Source: DASXMT01 sp036521415 (GTDB lineage: Bacteria; Actinomycetota; Acidimicrobiia; Acidimicrobiales; RAAP-2). Taken from it: a stretch of DNA of 64,000 nt. The stretch covers positions 1 through 64,000 of the forward strand of contig DATDHU010000065.1 of assembly GCA_036521415.1 (NCBI GenBank), written 5' to 3'. Below are positions 7,657 to 16,341 of this stretch, in pieces. The notes beneath the pieces were generated by a model that searched no databases, was not told the origin of the DNA, and was given only the letters and a program-made list of their open reading frames with translations. Every line of letters begins with the position of its first letter. The stretch's first letter is position 1. Both the position numbers and the translations under genes were made by a program.

Positions 7657-8246
7657 CTGCCCGTAGCGTACAGATTTCTGCCGCGAATGCAACGGATGAC
7701 GGGCTCAGGCACCAAACCGCCGACCGGCTGACCCGCTTCCAGGCGAGACCGGAGCTCCGTGCTCGACACGTCGAAGGGCGGTACCGGCACCCAGACGGCC
7801 CGCCATCCCGGCGGCGGCTCCACCCGGGCGGCCCCGGGGCGGTCCACCACGACCAGCACCACCGAGGAGGCCAACTCGGCCGGGTGGCGCCAGGTCGGGA
7901 GCTCGGGCACGACGTCCGCCCCCACCACCAGGAACAGCTCCGACCCGGGATGCAGCCGATGCAGCTCGTCAACGGTGTCGACGGTGTACGACGGGCCGCC
8001 CCGGTCGATCTCGAGCCGGCTCGGCTCCAGCCCCGGGCGGCCCGAGACGGCCGCCTCCACCATGGCAAGGCGGTCCTCGGCCGGGGTGACCGAGCGGGTC
8101 CCCTCCTTCTGCCAGGGCTCGTTGGCCACCACCAACAGGGTCCGGTCCAGGCCGAGGGCCCGGTGGACCGCCTCCGCCGTCTCGACGTGGCCGGTGTGGA
8201 CGGGGTCGAAAGTCCCGCCGAACACCCCGATGCGCTCGTGTCCCAC
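7653..8246 (-). CDS. nadD: Nicotinate-nucleotide adenylyltransferase
   Basis: Makes deamido-NAD from nicotinate mononucleotide and ATP, 197 residues. The nucleotidyltransferase signature GVFGGTFDPVHTGHV with the HxGH motif is at residues 8-22. ANEPWQKEG, the family's VVGADVVPELPTWRHP segment and the ISSTxLR-like DVSSTELRSRLEAG near the C-terminus are all present. The start is GTG at 8246, a few bases after the stop of the LLM oxidoreductase, and the stop overlaps the next gene. Neighbours are the small membrane protein gene and rsfS. Confidence 0.95.
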   Translation of the reverse strand: MGHERIGVFGGTFDPVHTGHVETAEAVHRALGLDRTLLVVANEPWQKEGTRSVTPAEDRLAMVEAAVSGRPGLEPSRLEIDRGGPSYTVDTVDELHRLHPGSELFLVVGADVVPELPTWRHPAELASSVVLVVVDRPGAARVEPPPGWRAVWVPVPPFDVSSTELRSRLEAGQPVGGLVPEPVIRCIRGRNLYATGR

Positions 8247-8248
8247 CC

Positions 8249-9178
8249 TCAGGTGCCAGCGAGCCGGGCCACCACCGGCGCGAAGGCATCGAGCTCGGCC
8301 TCGTGGACCACGATGTACGAGAACCCGAGCTCCTCACGGCGGCGCTGCAGGGTTTCGATGATCTGGTCCACCGTGCCCACCAGGACCATGGGGATCTCGG
8401 CCACCGCCTCGGGCGAGGCCGAGAACATGGGGGCCATCTGCTCGAAGACCTCGGCCGCGTTTTCCACCACCTGGACGAAGAACGTCAGGATCTGAAGCTC
8501 GAGCTGGTCAAATCGGTCGCCGGCCCCGGCCCGCACCCAGTCGACCCGTTGGCGGTAGGACTCGACCAGGGTGGTCGCCGCCACCTCGGGACCCACGTAG
8601 CCGGCGGCCAGGTTGGGGTTGATCCCGACGATGTCGGCCTCCCGCCCGGCGTAGGTGAGGACGCGCCGGCCGCCGCCACCGATGATGACCGGGGGATGCG
8701 GGTAACGTTGAGACGTGGGCGTACCCAGCGCGTCGGTGACCGTGTAATAGTCACCGGCCAGCGTGGTCCGGTGCTCGGTCCACAACGACTTCATGATGGC
8801 CAGGCTCTCCATCATGCGATCGATCCGGGTCCCGGGCGGATCGATCGTCAGGCCCGACTGCTCGTAGTCCGAGGTCATCCAGCCTGCCCCCAGGCCGAAC
8901 TCGACACGCCCCTCGGACAGGAGGTCGAGCGTGGCCACCTCCTTGGCCAGGACCACGGGGTGGCGGTAGTCGTTGTCGAAGACCAGCGAACCGACCCGCA
9001 GGTCGGTGGTGGCCTCGGCGGCGACGGTCAGGGCCACCAGCGGCCCGTACTGATCGTCGAAGTGGTCCGGGACGAACAGAGTGGCGTAGCCCAGCCCCTC
9101 GACCTTGCGCGCCATCTCGCGCCACGCCGGTCCCGAGTCGGCCTTGTTGAGCTGGACGGCAAACCGAAATGGCAGCAT
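8249..9178 (-). CDS. LLM-class F420-type oxidoreductase
   Basis: Luciferase-like monooxygenase fold, 309 residues. It resembles the actinobacterial F420-dependent subfamily represented by MSMEG_2516 (TIGR03621). Family landmarks are FVPDHFDDQYGPLVALTVAAE, TDLRVGSLVFDNDYRHPVVLAKEVATLD, SEGRVEFGLGAGWM and PPVIIGGGGRRVL. Such enzymes use F420 (some use FMN) as hydride carrier; the substrate is unknown. The ATG at 9178 is six bases after a TAGGCT box with no Shine-Dalgarno, so the mRNA is probably leaderless. It runs divergently from the DAHP synthase gene, with only about 35 bases between start codons. Confidence 0.88.
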   Translation of the reverse strand: MLPFRFAVQLNKADSGPAWREMARKVEGLGYATLFVPDHFDDQYGPLVALTVAAEATTDLRVGSLVFDNDYRHPVVLAKEVATLDLLSEGRVEFGLGAGWMTSDYEQSGLTIDPPGTRIDRMMESLAIMKSLWTEHRTTLAGDYYTVTDALGTPTSQRYPHPPVIIGGGGRRVLTYAGREADIVGINPNLAAGYVGPEVAATTLVESYRQRVDWVRAGAGDRFDQLELQILTFFVQVVENAAEVFEQMAPMFSASPEAVAEIPMVLVGTVDQIIETLQRRREELGFSYIVVHEAELDAFAPVVARLAGT

Positions 9179-9184
9179 TGCCCG

Positions 9185-9190
9185 AGCCTA
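9185..9190 (-). promoter_or_regulatory. -10 box of the LLM oxidoreductase gene (leaderless type)
   Basis: TAGGCT on the minus strand, then CGGGCA and ATG. It shares the 37-base divergent region with the -10 of the DAHP synthase gene, so the two polymerases would overlap. Confidence 0.6.
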
Positions 9191-9203
9191 GGGCCACAGG
9201 TCC

Positions 9204-9209
9204 TACGCT
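9204..9209 (+). promoter_or_regulatory. -10 box of the DAHP synthase gene (leaderless type)
   Basis: TACGCT, six bases before the GTG at 9216 (GTGGGG lies between). The box abuts the other in-frame GTG at 9210, which would therefore be left out of the transcript. Confidence 0.55.
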
Positions 9210-9215
9210 GTGGGG

Positions 9216-10574
9216 GTGACGACGACCCGCCCGGACGAGGCCTGGGCCCCCGAGTCCTGGCGACGCCGCCCGGCCGCACAGCAACCGGTCTGGCCTGACG
9301 ACGCCGAGCTGAAGCGGGTCCACGAACAGCTCACCTCCCTCCCGCCGCTGGTATTTGCCGGGGAGGCCCGTCGCCTGACCAGCGCCCTGGGGGAGGCAGC
9401 CGAGGGCCGGGCCTTCCTGTTGCAGGCGGGCGACTGCGCCGAGTCCTTCACCGACTTCACCGCTGACGGGATCCGGGACAAGCTCCGGGTGATCCTGCAG
9501 ATGGCGGTGGTCCTGACCTACGGCGCCGGTGTCCCGGTGGTGAAGCTGGGGCGCATCGCCGGCCAGTTCGCCAAGCCGCGGTCCTCCCCGACCGAAGAGA
9601 TCGATGGCCAGGTACTGGACTCGTTCCGGGGCCACATGGTCAACGACGACCTGCCCGACCGGGCGGCACGGGTCCCCGACCCCGACCGCCTCGTCACCTC
9701 GTACCACCAGTCGGTGTCCACCCTCAACCTGCTCCGGGCCTTCACCAAGGGGGGGTTCGCCGACCTGGCCCAGGTCCATGCCTGGAACCAGGAATTCGTG
9801 GCCTCCTCCTCCGAGGGACGCCGGTTCGACGCCATCGCCAAGGGCATCGACCGCGCCCTCCGCTTCATGGGCGCCTGCGGCATCGACCTGTCGCGAGAGG
9901 ACAGCCTCCACCAGGTCGACTTCTGGACGAGCCACGAAGCGCTCATCCTCGACTACGAGGAGGCGCTCACCCGGCGCGACTCGCTCACCGGCGACTGGTA
10001 CGACTGCTCGGCCCACATGCTCTGGGTGGGTGAGCGCACCCGGCAACTGGACGGGGCCCACTGCGAGTTCCTCTCGGGAATCCACAACCCCGTCGGCTCC
10101 AAGGTCGGGCCTGGGGCCACACCCGACGACGTGGTGGGCCTCTGCCAGCGGCTCAACCCCGATCGGGTTCCCGGCCGGGTCAGCCTCATCACCAGGTTCG
10201 GCTCCGACCACGTCGGGGCCACGCTGCCCCCACTCCTCCGAGCGGTCCGGGAGGAGGGTCATCCGGTGGTCTGGGTCTGCGATCCCATGCACGGCAACAC
10301 GATCAACGCCGAGGGCGGCCGGAAGACCCGGCGGTTCGACGACATCCTCTCCGAGATCAAGGGGTTCTTCGAAGCGCATGCCCAGGAGGGAACCTGGCCC
10401 GGCGGGGTGCACGTGGAACTGACCGGAGACGACGTGACCGAGTGCCTGGGCGGTATGGAGGACATCGTGGAGGACCAGCTCCACCAGCGCTACACCACGG
10501 CCTGCGATCCCCGACTGAATGCCCGCCAGTCCCTGGACCTGGCCTTTCGCGTCGCCGAATTCCTTCGGGACTAA
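9216..10574 (+). CDS. aroG: 3-deoxy-7-phosphoheptulonate (DAHP) synthase, class II
   Basis: First enzyme of the shikimate pathway: condenses phosphoenolpyruvate and erythrose 4-phosphate. About 452 residues, class II (plant/mycobacterial AroG type). Diagnostic segments: GRAFLLQAGDCAESF with the metal-binding Cys, VVKLGRIAGQFAKPRS, GDWYDCSAHMLWVGERTRQ, GIHNPVGSKVGP, ITRFGSD and VWVCDPMHGNT. The 9216 GTG is chosen over the in-frame GTG at 9210 because a TACGCT box ends six bases upstream; starting at 9210 adds two residues. Transcription converges on the histidine-phosphatase gene 40 bases beyond the stop. Mycobacterial AroG carries extra regulatory helices; whether this one is feedback-regulated cannot be read here. 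Confidence 0.95.
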   Translation: MTTTRPDEAWAPESWRRRPAAQQPVWPDDAELKRVHEQLTSLPPLVFAGEARRLTSALGEAAEGRAFLLQAGDCAESFTDFTADGIRDKLRVILQMAVVLTYGAGVPVVKLGRIAGQFAKPRSSPTEEIDGQVLDSFRGHMVNDDLPDRAARVPDPDRLVTSYHQSVSTLNLLRAFTKGGFADLAQVHAWNQEFVASSSEGRRFDAIAKGIDRALRFMGACGIDLSREDSLHQVDFWTSHEALILDYEEALTRRDSLTGDWYDCSAHMLWVGERTRQLDGAHCEFLSGIHNPVGSKVGPGATPDDVVGLCQRLNPDRVPGRVSLITRFGSDHVGATLPPLLRAVREEGHPVVWVCDPMHGNTINAEGGRKTRRFDDILSEIKGFFEAHAQEGTWPGGVHVELTGDDVTECLGGMEDIVEDQLHQRYTTACDPRLNARQSLDLAFRVAEFLRD

Positions 10575-10614
10575 CCGGCCCCTCGGCCTGATCGAATCGG
10601 CAAGAGCGGTGCGG

Positions 10615-11448
10615 TCAGGCCCTGACCGGCTGGGTGCCCACCGCCTCCAGGCCGGTTGCCCCCGGCGGCTCGCCGATGAGGTGGTGAGCCGCATCGTTGT
10701 AACCGAGCAAGCGCCAGCGCCCACGCTCGATCTCCCAGGAGGTGAGCGAGGCGTGCTGGGTGCGCAGCAGCAAGCGGGCCCCCTGGCGGCCCCCGGCCAC
10801 CGGCAAGAGGGCCAGCAACGAGGCCTCGACCACCCCGGCGTGGCAGGCCACGACCACCAGCTGACCCGGATGCCGGTCGGCGATGGTGGCCAGGGCGTCG
10901 GCCGCCCGGTTGACGAAACCGGACCAGCTCTCCCCACCAGGGGCAATGGGCTGGTCGGGGTCGGTGTCCCAGTCGATCTGTCCGAACCGCTCGGCGAATT
11001 GCGCCCACGACAACCCATCGGCCTCGCCCGGGTGCAGCTCGCACAGACCGCAGTCGGTGACCAGTGGGAGGGCCAGCGCGTCAGCCCCCATCAGCGCCGG
11101 CGCCAGGATCTCCGCCGTCTGGATGGCCCGCGGGAGGACGCTGGCATACAGGGCGTCGGTCCCGGCCAGCTCGCCGGTCAGGGCCAGGCGGTCCCGGAGC
11201 AGCTCCACCTGGTGGACGCCGCGCTCGGTCAGGCCGGTGCAACCGGCGCGGCCCCCGCAGACACCGGACACGTTGCACACCGCCTCGCCGTGTCGGACCA
11301 ACACCAAGCGGGTGACCCCGGGAGCGGGGGACGGGGTGGTCCGGATCCCCTCGGGGGGCTGGTTGCGCTCGGCCCCGGCGCCGGCAGGCGGGAGTCCCGC
11401 CCCGGCCAGGCCGTCGAACCCGCCGTTTGCCGGGGAAGGGGGGCTCAC
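10615..11448 (-). CDS. Histidine phosphatase (phosphoglycerate-mutase-like)
   Basis: 277 residues from the GTG at 11448, which overlaps the stop of the VWA gene (GTGA). An unstructured Pro/Gly/Ala-rich stretch of about 45 residues precedes the domain. The catalytic motif LVLVRHGEAVCN gives the phosphorylated His. LPRAIQTAEIL supplies the second Arg, GGESWSGFVNRA is a typical mid segment, and VVACHAGVVEASL has the second catalytic His. Substrate specificity of this branch cannot be predicted from sequence; it could be a broad phosphatase. It is last in the translationally coupled run proA-MoxR-VWA-phosphatase. Confidence 0.85.
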   Translation of the reverse strand: MSPPSPANGGFDGLAGAGLPPAGAGAERNQPPEGIRTTPSPAPGVTRLVLVRHGEAVCNVSGVCGGRAGCTGLTERGVHQVELLRDRLALTGELAGTDALYASVLPRAIQTAEILAPALMGADALALPLVTDCGLCELHPGEADGLSWAQFAERFGQIDWDTDPDQPIAPGGESWSGFVNRAADALATIADRHPGQLVVVACHAGVVEASLLALLPVAGGRQGARLLLRTQHASLTSWEIERGRWRLLGYNDAAHHLIGEPPGATGLEAVGTQPVRA

Positions 11449-12914
11449 GCCAACTCGCCCACGAACCGCTCCAACTGACGGAGGGTGCGGCACTCGACGA
11501 CCTCGTCGCAGTGCACGGCGTACTCGCCCACGATCGAGTCGCCCGAGTCCCAATAGGCACGGGGCTCGGGGTTCAGCCAGAAGACGTGCCGGGCCTTCTT
11601 CTGGATCTCCTTCACCACCCAGGAGTGGGAGGCGTGGTAGTTGTTCCGGGCGTCTCCCAACAGGAGCACGCTGGACTTGGCGTTGATCTCCTCGCCCCAG
11701 CGCTCCCAGAAGACGGTGAGGGCGTGGCCATAGTCGGAGTGGCCGTCCACCCAGATGACGTCGGCCTCGGTGTTGATGCGGTGCACGGCCTCGGCCGGGT
11801 CGTCGGTGCCCTCGAAGAACCGAGTCACCTCGTCGATGCCGTCGATGAACACGAAGCTGCGCACCTTGGAGAACTGGGTGGCAATGGCGTGGACGAGGTG
11901 AAGGGTGAAGCGGGCAAAGGAGGCCACCGAGCCCGAGATGTCGGCGATGACGACGATCTCGGGCTTGGAGGGTCGCGGGTACTTGAAGCGGGGGTCCACC
12001 GGGACGCCGCCGGTCGACAGCGAATGGCGCACCGTGCTCCGGAAATCGAGCGGGCCCTTGCGGCCGTGGCGTCGCTTGCGGGCCAGTCGCACGGCCAGCT
12101 TCCGGGACAGCGGCTGGAGGGCCCCTCGCAGCGCCACCAGTTCGTCCTTGGTGGCGTGCATGAAGTCGATGTCCTCGGGGAGGGGCTTACGCAACGACTT
12201 GGCCAGGGCCTCGCTGCCCCGGTCGGCCACCAGCCGGCGGCGGATCTCGGCTTCGATCTCCTGGCGCAGCTTGTCGATCCGGGTCTGGTACTCGTCGCGC
12301 ACCAGGCGCTCCTCCAGGCCGGTGAGGCCGGAGGGCTCCTCGTTCCCCGGCTGGCCCGGAGTGGAGGCGCCGGACCGGGCCTGTTCCATCAGGCGTTGCA
12401 TCACCCCGTCGAGGTCGAGGTTCCGGAGCGTGCGGTACAGGTAGTAGGTGCCCCCCACCGGTCGGCCCGCCTCCATGCCGGCGAAGCGGGCCACGGCGTG
12501 ACGGGCGACGGCGGTGATCATCGAGTCGTTGGAGCCGAGCAGCGCCTTGTACAACAGGTCGGCCAGCTCCTCGGGGGTCATGGCCTCCTGGCCGGCGCCG
12601 CCTCCCCGGCCGCTCCCCTGGCGGCCGTTGTCGCCGGATGTCCGGGCCCTGTCCTCGTTGGCCCGGCCCGCGCTGTCCTCGTCGATGGTGTACTCGGGTC
12701 CCCGGAGGGAGAAGTAGACCTCGAAGGCGGTGTCGAAGGCGTGCCAGTGCGAGGAGGACTTCACCAGGCTGGCGCCCAGGGCGTACTTGAGCGCCTCGCG
12801 GTCCTCGAGCGGGACGTGGCGCATGGCCTCGGCCGCGTCGAGGTGCTCGGTCAGGGACACCGGGATGCCGGCGGCCCTCAATTCGGAGACGAACCCGGAC
12901 AGCACATCGAGCAT
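11445..12914 (-). CDS. VWA-domain protein, CoxE-like
   Basis: 489 residues. The N-terminal part (about 1-75) matches CoxE-like proteins (FVSELRAAGIPVSLTEHLDA). A Gly/Arg-rich linker follows, and the C-terminal von Willebrand A domain (about 300-480) has an intact MIDAS motif DISGS (ADISGSVASFARFT). The preceding gene encodes its partner MoxR-type ATPase, 16 bases away; MoxR-VWA pairs act as chaperone or metal-insertion machines. No carbon-monoxide dehydrogenase subunits lie nearby, so the target is unknown. Ends with GTGA overlap into the phosphatase gene. Confidence 0.85.
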   Translation of the reverse strand: MLDVLSGFVSELRAAGIPVSLTEHLDAAEAMRHVPLEDREALKYALGASLVKSSSHWHAFDTAFEVYFSLRGPEYTIDEDSAGRANEDRARTSGDNGRQGSGRGGGAGQEAMTPEELADLLYKALLGSNDSMITAVARHAVARFAGMEAGRPVGGTYYLYRTLRNLDLDGVMQRLMEQARSGASTPGQPGNEEPSGLTGLEERLVRDEYQTRIDKLRQEIEAEIRRRLVADRGSEALAKSLRKPLPEDIDFMHATKDELVALRGALQPLSRKLAVRLARKRRHGRKGPLDFRSTVRHSLSTGGVPVDPRFKYPRPSKPEIVVIADISGSVASFARFTLHLVHAIATQFSKVRSFVFIDGIDEVTRFFEGTDDPAEAVHRINTEADVIWVDGHSDYGHALTVFWERWGEEINAKSSVLLLGDARNNYHASHSWVVKEIQKKARHVFWLNPEPRAYWDSGDSIVGEYAVHCDEVVECRTLRQLERFVGELA

Positions 12915-12930
12915 GGCGGCCGGCCCGGCT

Positions 12931-13851
12931 TCAGTCCGACACGTCGACCGAGGCCAGCTCCTTGGCGGCGCGGTCGATGTCGGCCCGGTACTTCAAGAGG
13001 ATGTGCAAGGTGTCCCGGGCCTGCTCGGCGTCGATCGACTCGACCCCCAGCACCACCAAGGTCCGGGCCCAGTCCAGGGTCTCCGAGACCGAGGGGGCCT
13101 TCTTCAGCTCCAGGGTCCGGATGGACCGCACGATGCGGGCCACCTGGTCGGCGAGCTCAGCACTGATCCCGGGTACCCGGGTCTGGATGATGGCCCGCTC
13201 CCGGTCGAGATCGGGATAGTCGATGTGGAGGTAGAGGCAGCGGCGCTTCAACGCCTCGGACAGCTCACGGGTGTTGTTGGAGGTGAGGAAGACCAGGGGG
13301 ATCTGTGTGGCCCGCACCGTGCCCAGTTCGGGAATGGACACCTGGTACTCGGAGAGGATCTCGAGCAGGAGGGCCTCGGTCTCGAGCTCGACCCGGTCCA
13401 CCTCGTCGACCAGCAGCACCACCGGCTCGGTCGAGCGGATCGCCTCGAGCAGGGGGCGGGCGAGCAGGAACTCCTCGGAGAAGATGTCCTCCTCGAGCTG
13501 CTGCCAGGACTGGTCGGAGTCGGCCTGGATCCGCAACAGTTGCTTTTTGTAGTTCCACTCGTAGAGGGCCTTGGACTCGTCGAGGCCCTCGTAACACTGA
13601 AGGCGGATCAGACGGCTCCCGGTCATCTTGGCCACCGACTTGGCCAGCTCGGTCTTGCCCGTGCCCGCCGGCCCCTCGACCAGCACTGGCTTGGCCAACC
13701 GGTCGGCCAGGTAGACCACGCCGGAGATGCCCTCATCGGCCAGGTAGTCGACGCCGGACAGCCCCGAGCGGACGGCGCCGATCGAGTCGAATCGGGGCGC
13801 TCCGGCGGTCGGGAACCCGGTGGCGTAGTCGGTCGTCTGCTCTGTGGTCAC
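12931..13851 (-). CDS. MoxR-family AAA+ ATPase (CoxD-like)
   Basis: 306 residues. Walker A GPAGTGKTELAKS and Walker B VVLLVDEVDR are present, along with sensor 1 (IPLVFLTSNNTRELSEALKRRC) and the helix-2 insert typical of MoxR. The GTG start at 13851 overlaps the proA stop as GTGA. It is followed at 16 bases by the VWA gene, its expected partner. The association with proA is probably only operon inheritance. Confidence 0.9.
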   Translation of the reverse strand: MTTEQTTDYATGFPTAGAPRFDSIGAVRSGLSGVDYLADEGISGVVYLADRLAKPVLVEGPAGTGKTELAKSVAKMTGSRLIRLQCYEGLDESKALYEWNYKKQLLRIQADSDQSWQQLEEDIFSEEFLLARPLLEAIRSTEPVVLLVDEVDRVELETEALLLEILSEYQVSIPELGTVRATQIPLVFLTSNNTRELSEALKRRCLYLHIDYPDLDRERAIIQTRVPGISAELADQVARIVRSIRTLELKKAPSVSETLDWARTLVVLGVESIDAEQARDTLHILLKYRADIDRAAKELASVDVSD

Positions 13852-15104
13852 TGGCGTACCTGCCCTTGTCCGTGCACCACATACTTGATGCTCGTCAGTT
13901 CCCGGAGGCCCATCGGCCCCCGGGCATGGAGTTTCTGCGTGGAGATGCCGATCTCGGCCCCCAGGCCGAGCTCCTCACCGTCCACGAAGCGGGTCGACGC
14001 ATTGACCAGGATGGCCGCCGCGTCGACTTGGGACGTGAATCTATCCGCCGCGGCCAGATCTTCGGTAATGATGGCCTCGGAGTGGCCCGTCCCGAACCGG
14101 GCGATCCGGTCGATGGCCTCGTCGATACCGCCGACAACGGCCACCGAGAGCTTCGGCCCCAGGAACTCGCTTGCGTAGTCCTCCTCGGTGGCCTCCCCGA
14201 TCCCGGCGAGCACCGAACGGGTAGCCTCGTCCCCCACCAGCTCGACGCCCTCGAGCGAGGCAGCCACGCGGGGCAGGAAGGCAGCGGCCACCTCCCGGTG
14301 GACGAGCAGTGACTCGGCCGCGTTGCAGACGCCGGGCCGCTGGGTCTTGGCGTTGACCACGATGGCCTCGGCCACGTCCAGGTCGGCCCGGGCATCTACG
14401 TAGACGTGGCAGTTGCCGTCCCCGTCGATGACGTAGGGCACGGTGGCGTGCTCCAGGATCGAGGCGATCAAGGACGGGCCGCCCCTCGGGATCAGGCAGT
14501 CGATCACCCCGCGGAGCTGCATGAACTCGACCGCCGACTCCCGGCTGGTGTCCTCGACCAGCCCGACGGCGTCCTCGGTGAGCCCGGCCTTGGCCAGACC
14601 GGCCCGGAGCAACGAGACGATGGCCGTGTTGGACTCGATGGCGCTCGACGAGCCCCGCAACAGCACGGCGTTGCCCGACTTCAGGCACAGCCCGGCCGCG
14701 TCGCTGGTCACGTTGGGACGGTTCTCGTAGATGATGCCGACGACCCCGAGGGGCACCCGCACCCGCGTGATCCGAAGCCCGTTGGGGCGCACCCATCCAT
14801 CGACGACCTCGCCGACCGGGTCGGGGAGGGTGGCGACGGCCCGAAGGCCGCCGGCCATGCCCGCGATCCGCTCGGGGGTGAGCCGGAGCCGGTCGAGGGC
14901 GGTGGCGTCGGATCCCCCCTCGGCGGCTCGAGCCAGGTCGACGCCATTGGCCTCGAGCAGCTCGCCGGCCCGGCGCTCGATGAGGTCCGCCGCACAGCGC
15001 AGGGCCTCGTCCCGGGAGGCCGACGACGCCCGGGCCACCAAGCGGGAGGCCTCCTGGGCGCGCCGCCCGAGCTGGGCCAGAGCGGCCGGGGGATCGGAGG
15101 TCAC
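13848..15104 (-). CDS. proA: Gamma-glutamyl phosphate reductase
   Basis: Second step of proline synthesis: NADPH-dependent reduction of glutamyl 5-phosphate to the semialdehyde. 418 residues, the usual length. Motifs: GVVGIIYENRPNVTSDAAGL, LLRGSSSAIESN, the catalytic Cys in TQRPGVCNAAESLL, and EFLGPKLSVAVV. The GTG at 15104 follows a TACGCT box by exactly six bases, so the gene has its own, probably leaderless, promoter although proB lies 133 bases upstream on the same strand. The open frame continues upstream through non-coding repeats but shows no homologous residues there. Confidence 0.95.
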   Translation of the reverse strand: MTSDPPAALAQLGRRAQEASRLVARASSASRDEALRCAADLIERRAGELLEANGVDLARAAEGGSDATALDRLRLTPERIAGMAGGLRAVATLPDPVGEVVDGWVRPNGLRITRVRVPLGVVGIIYENRPNVTSDAAGLCLKSGNAVLLRGSSSAIESNTAIVSLLRAGLAKAGLTEDAVGLVEDTSRESAVEFMQLRGVIDCLIPRGGPSLIASILEHATVPYVIDGDGNCHVYVDARADLDVAEAIVVNAKTQRPGVCNAAESLLVHREVAAAFLPRVAASLEGVELVGDEATRSVLAGIGEATEEDYASEFLGPKLSVAVVGGIDEAIDRIARFGTGHSEAIITEDLAAADRFTSQVDAAAILVNASTRFVDGEELGLGAEIGISTQKLHARGPMGLRELTSIKYVVHGQGQVRQ

Positions 15105-15110
15105 CCCTCT

Positions 15111-15116
15111 AGCGTA
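15111..15116 (-). promoter_or_regulatory. -10 box of proA (leaderless type)
   Basis: TACGCT on the minus strand, then AGAGGG and the GTG start. AGAGGG abuts the start too closely to serve as a Shine-Dalgarno. Confidence 0.6.
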
Positions 15117-15137
15117 CCGTTGCGCTCCCGAGGCCCT

Positions 15138-15209
15138 ATCCCCAGCACGACGGGCGGACGCCGGGAGCCAACGATCCCCAGGACGATGGGCAGACGCCGG
15201 GAGCCCACG
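15138..15209. repeat. Two tandem 36-bp repeats between proB and proA
   Basis: Copies at 15138-15173 and 15174-15209 share ATCCCCAG-ACGA-GGGC-GACGCCGGGAGCC with a few mismatches. They lie in the proB-proA spacer upstream of the proA -10 box. A shorter echo, GACCA-(N)-TCGTCCCGG, occurs just before and inside the proB 3' end. Confidence 0.85.
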
Positions 15210-15237
15210 CCAGAGCGACCAGCTCGTCCCGGCGCGC

Positions 15238-16341
15238 CTATCCCAGGACGACCAAGTCGTCCCGGTGAACGACCTCGTGGGACAGGTTCTCGGGCAGCTC
15301 GGAGGTCCGGCGGCCGGCCCACGACCGGATCTGTGACGACGGGTGGCGGACCAGTCCCTTGGCGAAGACGGCTCCGTCGGGGCCGATGATCTCGACCGCG
15401 TCGTCGGGGCCGAATTCCCCTCGGGCCGAGACCACGCCGGCCGGGAGCAGGGACGTGCCCCGTTCGACCAGCGCTCGGCGGGCCCCCTCGTCGACGGCCA
15501 CCGTTCCCGAGGCGCCGATGGCAAAGGCGATCCAGAGCTTCCGGGCCGGTAGCCGGCGCTCCCGGGGCCGGAACCGGGTCCCCACCCCGATCGAACCGTT
15601 GACGACTGAGGTGAGGACGCCCTCCCGGGCGGCGTCGGCGATGACCGCCTCCACCCCCGACCAGGTGGCGATCTTGGCCGCGGCCAGCTTGGAGGCCATG
15701 CCCCCGCTCCCGGCCTGCGATCCCGGGCCCCCGGCGATCAACTCGAGCTCGTGGTCGATCTCCACCACCTCTTCGATGAGCGAGGCCTCGGCTGTGAAAC
15801 GCGGGTCACCGGTGAGCAGTCCCACGGTATCGGTCAACAACACGAGGAGGTCGGCCCCGACCAGGTGGGCGACCAGGGCGGCGAGCCGGTCGTTGTCGCC
15901 GAACCGGATCTCCTCGTCGGCCACTGCGTCGTTCTCGTTGACGACGGGGACGATGCCCAGGTCTATGAGGCGGCCGAGGGTCTGGCGGGCGTGCAGGTAC
16001 TGGCTGCGGTGGACGAAGTCGAGCGGGGCCAAGAGGACCTGGCCGGCGATGAGCCCGAGGCCGGCCAGGCTGTCGCTCCACACCCGCATGAGCTGGTGCT
16101 GGCCGACGGCGGCCACGGCCTGCAAGGTGGCGGGGTCGGAGGGTCGGGGGGCGCCCTCGGCCAGGGTCCGCCAGCCGGCGGCGATGGCCCCCGAGGTGAC
16201 CACCACCACGTGGTGGCCGTCGCCCCGCACCCGGGCCACCTCGGCCGACAGCATGGCGATGGCATCGGTGTCGATGGCACCGTCGGGGTCGGTCAGCGAG
16301 GAGGAGCCGATCTTGACCACCACGGTTCGAGCGCCGTTCAC
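15238..16341 (-). CDS. proB: Glutamate 5-kinase
   Basis: First step of proline synthesis. 367 residues: amino-acid kinase domain (about 1-260) with VVVKIGSSSLTDPDG, VVVVTSGAIAAG, PVVNENDAVADEEIRFGDND and GTGGM-like GSGGMASKLAAAKIA, then a C-terminal PUA domain (about 275-355). The start GTG overlaps the obgE stop as GTGA, and the order obgE-proB-proA is widely conserved in actinobacteria. Feedback inhibition by proline is a family property. Confidence 0.96.
   Translation of the reverse strand: MNGARTVVVKIGSSSLTDPDGAIDTDAIAMLSAEVARVRGDGHHVVVVTSGAIAAGWRTLAEGAPRPSDPATLQAVAAVGQHQLMRVWSDSLAGLGLIAGQVLLAPLDFVHRSQYLHARQTLGRLIDLGIVPVVNENDAVADEEIRFGDNDRLAALVAHLVGADLLVLLTDTVGLLTGDPRFTAEASLIEEVVEIDHELELIAGGPGSQAGSGGMASKLAAAKIATWSGVEAVIADAAREGVLTSVVNGSIGVGTRFRPRERRLPARKLWIAFAIGASGTVAVDEGARRALVERGTSLLPAGVVSARGEFGPDDAVEIIGPDGAVFAKGLVRHPSSQIRSWAGRRTSELPENLSHEVVHRDDLVVLG

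Noticed and set aside
8751..11018. 755-codon minus-strand frame across the DAHP synthase gene
   Set aside because: Antisense to well-conserved enzymes, with no motif of its own.
12914..12931. Carbon-monoxide dehydrogenase cluster suggested by CoxD/CoxE-like genes
   Set aside because: No coxL, coxM or coxS in the window; MoxR-VWA pairs serve many targets.
13848..15524. 140-residue N-terminal extension of ProA
   Set aside because: The extra frame runs through the 36-bp repeats and the proB 3' end; the GTG at 15104 fits the family and the promoter box.
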